DNA of 47,432 bases, taken from positions 1 through 47,432 of the forward strand of contig JAJFVE010000126.1 in assembly GCA_021371965.1 (NCBI GenBank), read 5' to 3'. The notes beneath the pieces were generated by a model. The model did no database searches. It saw only the letters and a program-made list of their open reading frames with translations, and was not told where the DNA came from. Position 1 is the stretch's first letter, and every line of letters starts with the position of its first letter. The translations under genes and the position numbers were made by a program. Of this stretch, positions 44,292-47,432 are shown in pieces. This DNA is from Planctomycetaceae bacterium. Lineage in GTDB: Bacteria; Planctomycetota; Phycisphaerae; SM23-33.

Positions 44292-44321
44292 AAAAAGCCC
44301 CTGCAACCGCAGGGGCTTTTT
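44292..44321 (+). terminator. Intrinsic terminator after tRNA-Lys
   Basis: GCCCCTGC, AACC loop and GCAGGGGC form an eight-pair stem followed by five T residues, with five A residues before it, so it could work in both directions. Confidence 0.9.
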
Positions 44322-44333
44322 GATTGGGGAGTT

Positions 44334-44407
44334 TCGATTGCGGATTGCGGATTAGATTCTCACGCCTCTTTGAGTCCGCAATCCGAAATCACAAATCCGA
44401 AATTGCG
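44334..44407. repeat. Inverted heptad repeat, family D
   Basis: GATTGCGGATTGCGGATTAG faces GTCCGCAATCCGAAATCACA and AATCCGAAATTGCGG. The heptads match the met leader copy at 17047. The stop codon and last six codons of the leftward glycosidase gene lie inside it. Confidence 0.75.
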
Positions 44408-46680
44408 GTCTCTGCTTTGCACGCGATCTCGCGCGTTACACCGTCGCGCATCAGGCGCAGAGTGATCGGGCGGTCGGTCTTGACGATAATTTCCCAAGCA
44501 CCGCTTGCGGCCTGGCGCTGTTCGAGTTCTACCGTCGCCGCGCCTAGCGGGAAGTTCCGCACGCCGATGTTCGTTTGCGACGGCGGGTTCCAGGTCAGTG
44601 TCGCGGTGCTCGCGTCGGCGTCGATCCCGATCAGCACCTCCAGCAGCATCGCCACCGGGCCCAGCGACGTCCAGCTGTAGTCCGGGCCGGACCAGCTCCC
44701 GCGCTTCGACTCTTCCGAGCAATAGTTCTCCCAGATGCGGCCGGTGTCTTTGAACACCTCGTACATGCACTGCAGGTGGCGAACCGTCGTCTCGACCGCC
44801 AGGTCGTGGCGGCCGCTGCGGTCGAAGCCCTTGATCGTGGCGAAGTTCGTCGGCGCCCAGGTCGACCCGCGCCAGTAATCGCCGCCTGGACGGAACTGCG
44901 GCGAATCGGCGGCCAGGCTCGGCACGGGGTGGTGCCGCCAGAAGCTCTTGGGATCCTTGAGGTGCCGCCCCAGCGCCTCGACGCGGTCGGCCGGCACGAT
45001 GCCCGCCCACAGCGGCCAGAACGCCGTGACGACCTTGTTGGGATTGTGCCCGCCCCCGGCCAGCGACGTCGAGTAGATCTGCATCGACTCGCTCCACAGC
45101 CGCTCGTTGCACGCGCGGGCAATGTCGGCGTGCTCGGCCCGCAGCGTCGCGGCCTGGGCAGTCTCGCCGACGGCCTCGGCCATGAGGGCGAGGGTCTGGG
45201 CCTCGTGGGCCATCTGGGCCGTCAGGCAGGGGTAGCCGTCGCCCAGCGAGGGCGAGTTGTCCAGGCCGTTGGCCAGGCCCGTCGTCCAGTACGTCCCGTC
45301 GTCGAGGCGGCGGTTCTTTCGCAGCCAGTCGTGATTGGCCGCCAGGATCGGCAGGGACTTGGCCAGGCGAGCGCGGTCGCCGGTGAGCTTGAAGACGGCC
45401 CACTCGGCGATCGACATGATCGGCGGGTTGGGACTGAAGTCCGGCTCGAACGAGATCGGCAAGCCGTCGCGCGTCTCGTGCTCGCGGTGGATGTACCCGC
45501 CGTCGAACTGGCGGCTGTAGAGCAGGTCCAGCATCGCCCAAGGGTTCAGCGCCCGCCATGCGTAGGCGACAGCCATCGTCGTGAACGAGCTGTCCCAGAC
45601 GAACTGCTGCGTGCCGAAATTCTCCGTCGCCGTGCACATGTACGAGTTGGGCAGGCCGCTGTAGGGCTCGGGATACCGCACCAGGCGCAGCAGCACGTCC
45701 CAGGTGTAATCGTACAACTCGCGGAAGTGCGCCCACTGCGGCGGCAGGATCGGCTGCGGCGCTGCCGCCCGCAGCGCGTCCAGGCCCGGCCACTCGAGCT
45801 TGCGGAACTCGCGCACGGGTGCGTTGCGGCCGATGTACTCATACACGGGCATGGGCAGTTCGACAGCCCCGGCGTCGTTGGCCAGCGTGAGCGTCAGTTC
45901 GCCGGCCTGTTCGCTTTCAGGCTCGATACGTCGCGGCTCATCGCCGCCCTGGCGCAGCGGCGGGATCGGGTTGTCCAGCGTAGCCACCGGCACGAAGAAC
46001 CGCCGCCGACCGGCCTTGACGTCGTCAATGGGCGTATCTTCAAATCCCGCGCCGGGGCCGATTGGCGTCGAGAGCTTCACCTGCACATCTCCGGTGTAGA
46101 CCGACCAGTCTCGCGACGGCGGGCCGGCCAGCTCGCGCGGCGTGCGGACGTACACGTGCTGCCAGATCGCCCCGTCGCGCACGAACTGCGCGGGGGTGAA
46201 CCGCAGCACCGCCGCCGGGGCGGCCGCACCGGGCACGACCCAGCCTTCGATCTCGATCTCGTCGCCGTGGCGGCGCTTGATCTCGTCGCAAACCCTCTGG
46301 CGGTTTCGTGAGGGGCAGTTGGCGTCGACGAACTCCGGCTGCCACGGCCGATCGCCCACCTCGACCAGCAGCGGCGTCTGCCCCGCCGCCACCGGCATGA
46401 CGATGGCGAACTTCATTTGCCGCTGGTACGAGCGCCAGAAGAGATTCTCCTCAGCCACGCTGCGCCCGGCGACGCTGACGCGCGTGGGCCTGTGTGACTT
46501 GACCATCAGCACCATCACGCCGGCCTGATCGGCCTGAAGCGTGCCGGCATAGAACCCGCGCCCCGGCGCGATGGGCAGTACCTTGCCGCTGATCTGCGCC
46601 GCCTGCGCAAGCTCGGGCCCGATCGGCGAATGGGCGCACTTGCTCCAGAAGGTGATGCTGACAGGTTGCTTTGTGCTCAC
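44389..46680 (-). CDS. Glycoside hydrolase, GH63/GH37-like
   Basis: A 763-residue glycosidase. About 300 N-terminal residues form beta-domains; the rest is an (alpha/alpha)6 barrel with FGTQQFVWDSSFTTMAVAY, TTGLANGLDNSPSLGD, GGDYWRGSTWAPTNF and IWENYCSEESKRGSWSG. The WDS..., GLDN and WRG.W..TN motifs fit clan-GH-G enzymes such as mannosylglycerate hydrolase, trehalase or processing glucosidase. No signal peptide. An Asp in GLDN is the probable acid and a Glu in ENYCSEES the probable base. The last residues (TAISDL) come from a family D spacer repeat. Substrate unknown. Confidence 0.8.
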   Translation of the reverse strand: MSTKQPVSITFWSKCAHSPIGPELAQAAQISGKVLPIAPGRGFYAGTLQADQAGVMVLMVKSHRPTRVSVAGRSVAEENLFWRSYQRQMKFAIVMPVAAGQTPLLVEVGDRPWQPEFVDANCPSRNRQRVCDEIKRRHGDEIEIEGWVVPGAAAPAAVLRFTPAQFVRDGAIWQHVYVRTPRELAGPPSRDWSVYTGDVQVKLSTPIGPGAGFEDTPIDDVKAGRRRFFVPVATLDNPIPPLRQGGDEPRRIEPESEQAGELTLTLANDAGAVELPMPVYEYIGRNAPVREFRKLEWPGLDALRAAAPQPILPPQWAHFRELYDYTWDVLLRLVRYPEPYSGLPNSYMCTATENFGTQQFVWDSSFTTMAVAYAWRALNPWAMLDLLYSRQFDGGYIHREHETRDGLPISFEPDFSPNPPIMSIAEWAVFKLTGDRARLAKSLPILAANHDWLRKNRRLDDGTYWTTGLANGLDNSPSLGDGYPCLTAQMAHEAQTLALMAEAVGETAQAATLRAEHADIARACNERLWSESMQIYSTSLAGGGHNPNKVVTAFWPLWAGIVPADRVEALGRHLKDPKSFWRHHPVPSLAADSPQFRPGGDYWRGSTWAPTNFATIKGFDRSGRHDLAVETTVRHLQCMYEVFKDTGRIWENYCSEESKRGSWSGPDYSWTSLGPVAMLLEVLIGIDADASTATLTWNPPSQTNIGVRNFPLGAATVELEQRQAASGAWEIIVKTDRPITLRLMRDGVTREIACKAETAISDL

Positions 46681-46699
46681 TTGGTGGGTCCTCTGGCAA

Positions 46700-46727
46700 A
46701 CGCGTGGGGCAAGCCCCGTCGCTAACT
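46700..46727. repeat. Spacer repeat, family A
   Basis: ACGCGTGGGGCAAGCCCCGT then CGCTAACT is a palindrome, close to the copy at 23486. Confidence 0.55.
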
Positions 46728-46743
46728 GGTGGGACTAATCCTG

Positions 46744-46779
46744 GGTACCGGCTACGGGCTACGGGCTACTGGTTACTAC
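46744..46779. repeat. Spacer repeat, family F
   Basis: GTACCGGCTACGGGCTACGG then GCTACTGGTTACTA consists of 7-base GGCTAC(T/G)-like units, matching the right arm at 35052. Confidence 0.65.
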
Positions 46780-46780
46780 A

Positions 46781-47432
46781 TCACTGCGCGGCGATGGCCG
46801 TGGCGATGGGGCGGACCACGCTGGGCACAACGACCCGGCGGACCATGTCCTCGCAGGTGCGGCACTGGCGGGGGAAGTCGCGGGCGACGTCCATCACCTG
46901 CCCCATCCGCGGGAAGTTCCGCACCGCGTAATACACGCTGATGGGGTCGGGGCTGTAGCGGCCGGTGCGCACCTGGTAGCTGTTGTTGCGCGTTGCCAGG
47001 TACAGGCGGCCCTGCATGCAGCAGTCTTCGTCCAGCGACATGACGATGTTCGGCTCGCACTCGATGGTCGGCCCCACCGACTCCTGCAGCAGCGCCCCCA
47101 GCGGCGAGCCGTCCAGCAGCGCCGCCGCGACCACCTGGTCGCGATTGCCGCGATACTCGAGGTTGAAGCCGATGAGGATCTCGACGCTCTCGATGTCGAT
47201 GCCCGTCACGCCCAGGAAGTACGTGCTGCGGTCCAGCAGCCACGCGTGCATCTGGAACACGGTCTCCAGGTCGTCGGGGTTGAACCACCCCGCCGTCATC
47301 TGGTTGCCGCTGATCTCCAGCCACTGGTACGTTCCCTGGTCGCGGTCGCCCTCGAGCACGAAGCCGGCGCCTTTGGCCGGAACGCCTTCGCCCTCGGGCA
47401 TTTCCTCGCGGCGATAGAAACTCGTCATCAGC
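46781..47432 (-). CDS. Unknown protein, 5' end probably outside window
   Basis: At least 215 residues. The reading frame stays open to the window edge, so the true start may be further upstream; the ATG at 47428 is the first seen. I do not recognise the family. The sequence alternates beta-strands and short helices (DLETVFQMHAWLLDRSTYFL, VEILIGFNLEYRGN) and has two Cys close together in DEDCCMQG and CRTCEDMV near the C-terminus. The other end is not visible. Confidence 0.5.
   Translation of the reverse strand, partial: LMTSFYRREEMPEGEGVPAKGAGFVLEGDRDQGTYQWLEISGNQMTAGWFNPDDLETVFQMHAWLLDRSTYFLGVTGIDIESVEILIGFNLEYRGNRDQVVAAALLDGSPLGALLQESVGPTIECEPNIVMSLDEDCCMQGRLYLATRNNSYQVRTGRYSPDPISVYYAVRNFPRMGQVMDVARDFPRQCRTCEDMVRRVVVPSVVRPIATAIAAQ

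Overview
The window is a high-GC bacterial chromosome segment with one tRNA, one riboswitch and about 40 protein genes packed on both strands. The gene set points to a planctomycete, perhaps a Phycisphaerae-like lineage. It includes UroD-like methyltransferases, ExeA/GspB with a lone pseudopilin, secreted phosphoesterases, many glycoside hydrolases, an LTxxQ protein and spacers full of short phrase-like repeats. The lineage is inferred from gene types, not from a phylogenetic marker search.

Layout. 1-4.5 kb: end of isoleucyl-tRNA synthetase (ileS), a UroD-family protein and scpB with a very acidic tail. 4.6-8.1 kb: a small CBM48 protein, a secreted four-copy LTxxQ protein, a deoxyhypusine-synthase-like protein and a membrane protein. 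8.3-10.4 kb: an exeA-gspB-pseudopilin cluster. 10.4-13.7 kb: purE after a zinc dehydrogenase gene, divergent from a phosphodiesterase-like lipoprotein. 13.8-17.3 kb: a methionine operon read leftward, in the order promoter, SAM-I riboswitch, terminator, metY, metX-metW fusion. 17.3-25.9 kb: metallophosphoesterase, zinc-ribbon membrane protein, 979-residue glycosidase-like protein, aldo/keto reductase and a secreted esterase. 25.9-31 kb: small secreted protein, sorbitol-dehydrogenase-like enzyme, GlcD-type oxidase, hisS and a YkgJ-type protein. 31-36.6 kb: GH30, 5'-nucleotidase-like phosphatase, sialate O-acetylesterase, lone HicB-like protein, unknown protein and small lipoprotein. 36.7-44.2 kb: U32 peptidase, small secreted and TPR-like proteins, ArsB/NhaD permease, a trxA-nnrE-SpoU methyltransferase operon and a membrane protein. 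44.2 kb to the end: tRNA-Lys(CTT), a GH63/GH37-like glycosidase and part of an unknown gene.

How it works together. The clearest regulatory unit is the methionine operon: homoserine is O-acetylated by the MetX half of the fusion, O-acetylhomoserine is sulfhydrylated by MetY, and SAM can shut the operon off through a class-I riboswitch with its own terminator. Several secreted or sugar-acting enzymes suggest a polysaccharide-degrading lifestyle. They sit in separate transcription units and do not form one locus.

The most unusual signal is in the spacers. At least a dozen families of short, mostly palindromic, 7- to 9-base periodic repeats recur in opposite orientations. They sit at gene ends (six genes have their stop codon inside a repeat), supply two C-terminal tails, appear in frame inside the U32 peptidase, nest in one another, build a 170-base composite palindrome and overlap promoter elements. 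No transposase, CRISPR array or phage gene was seen.
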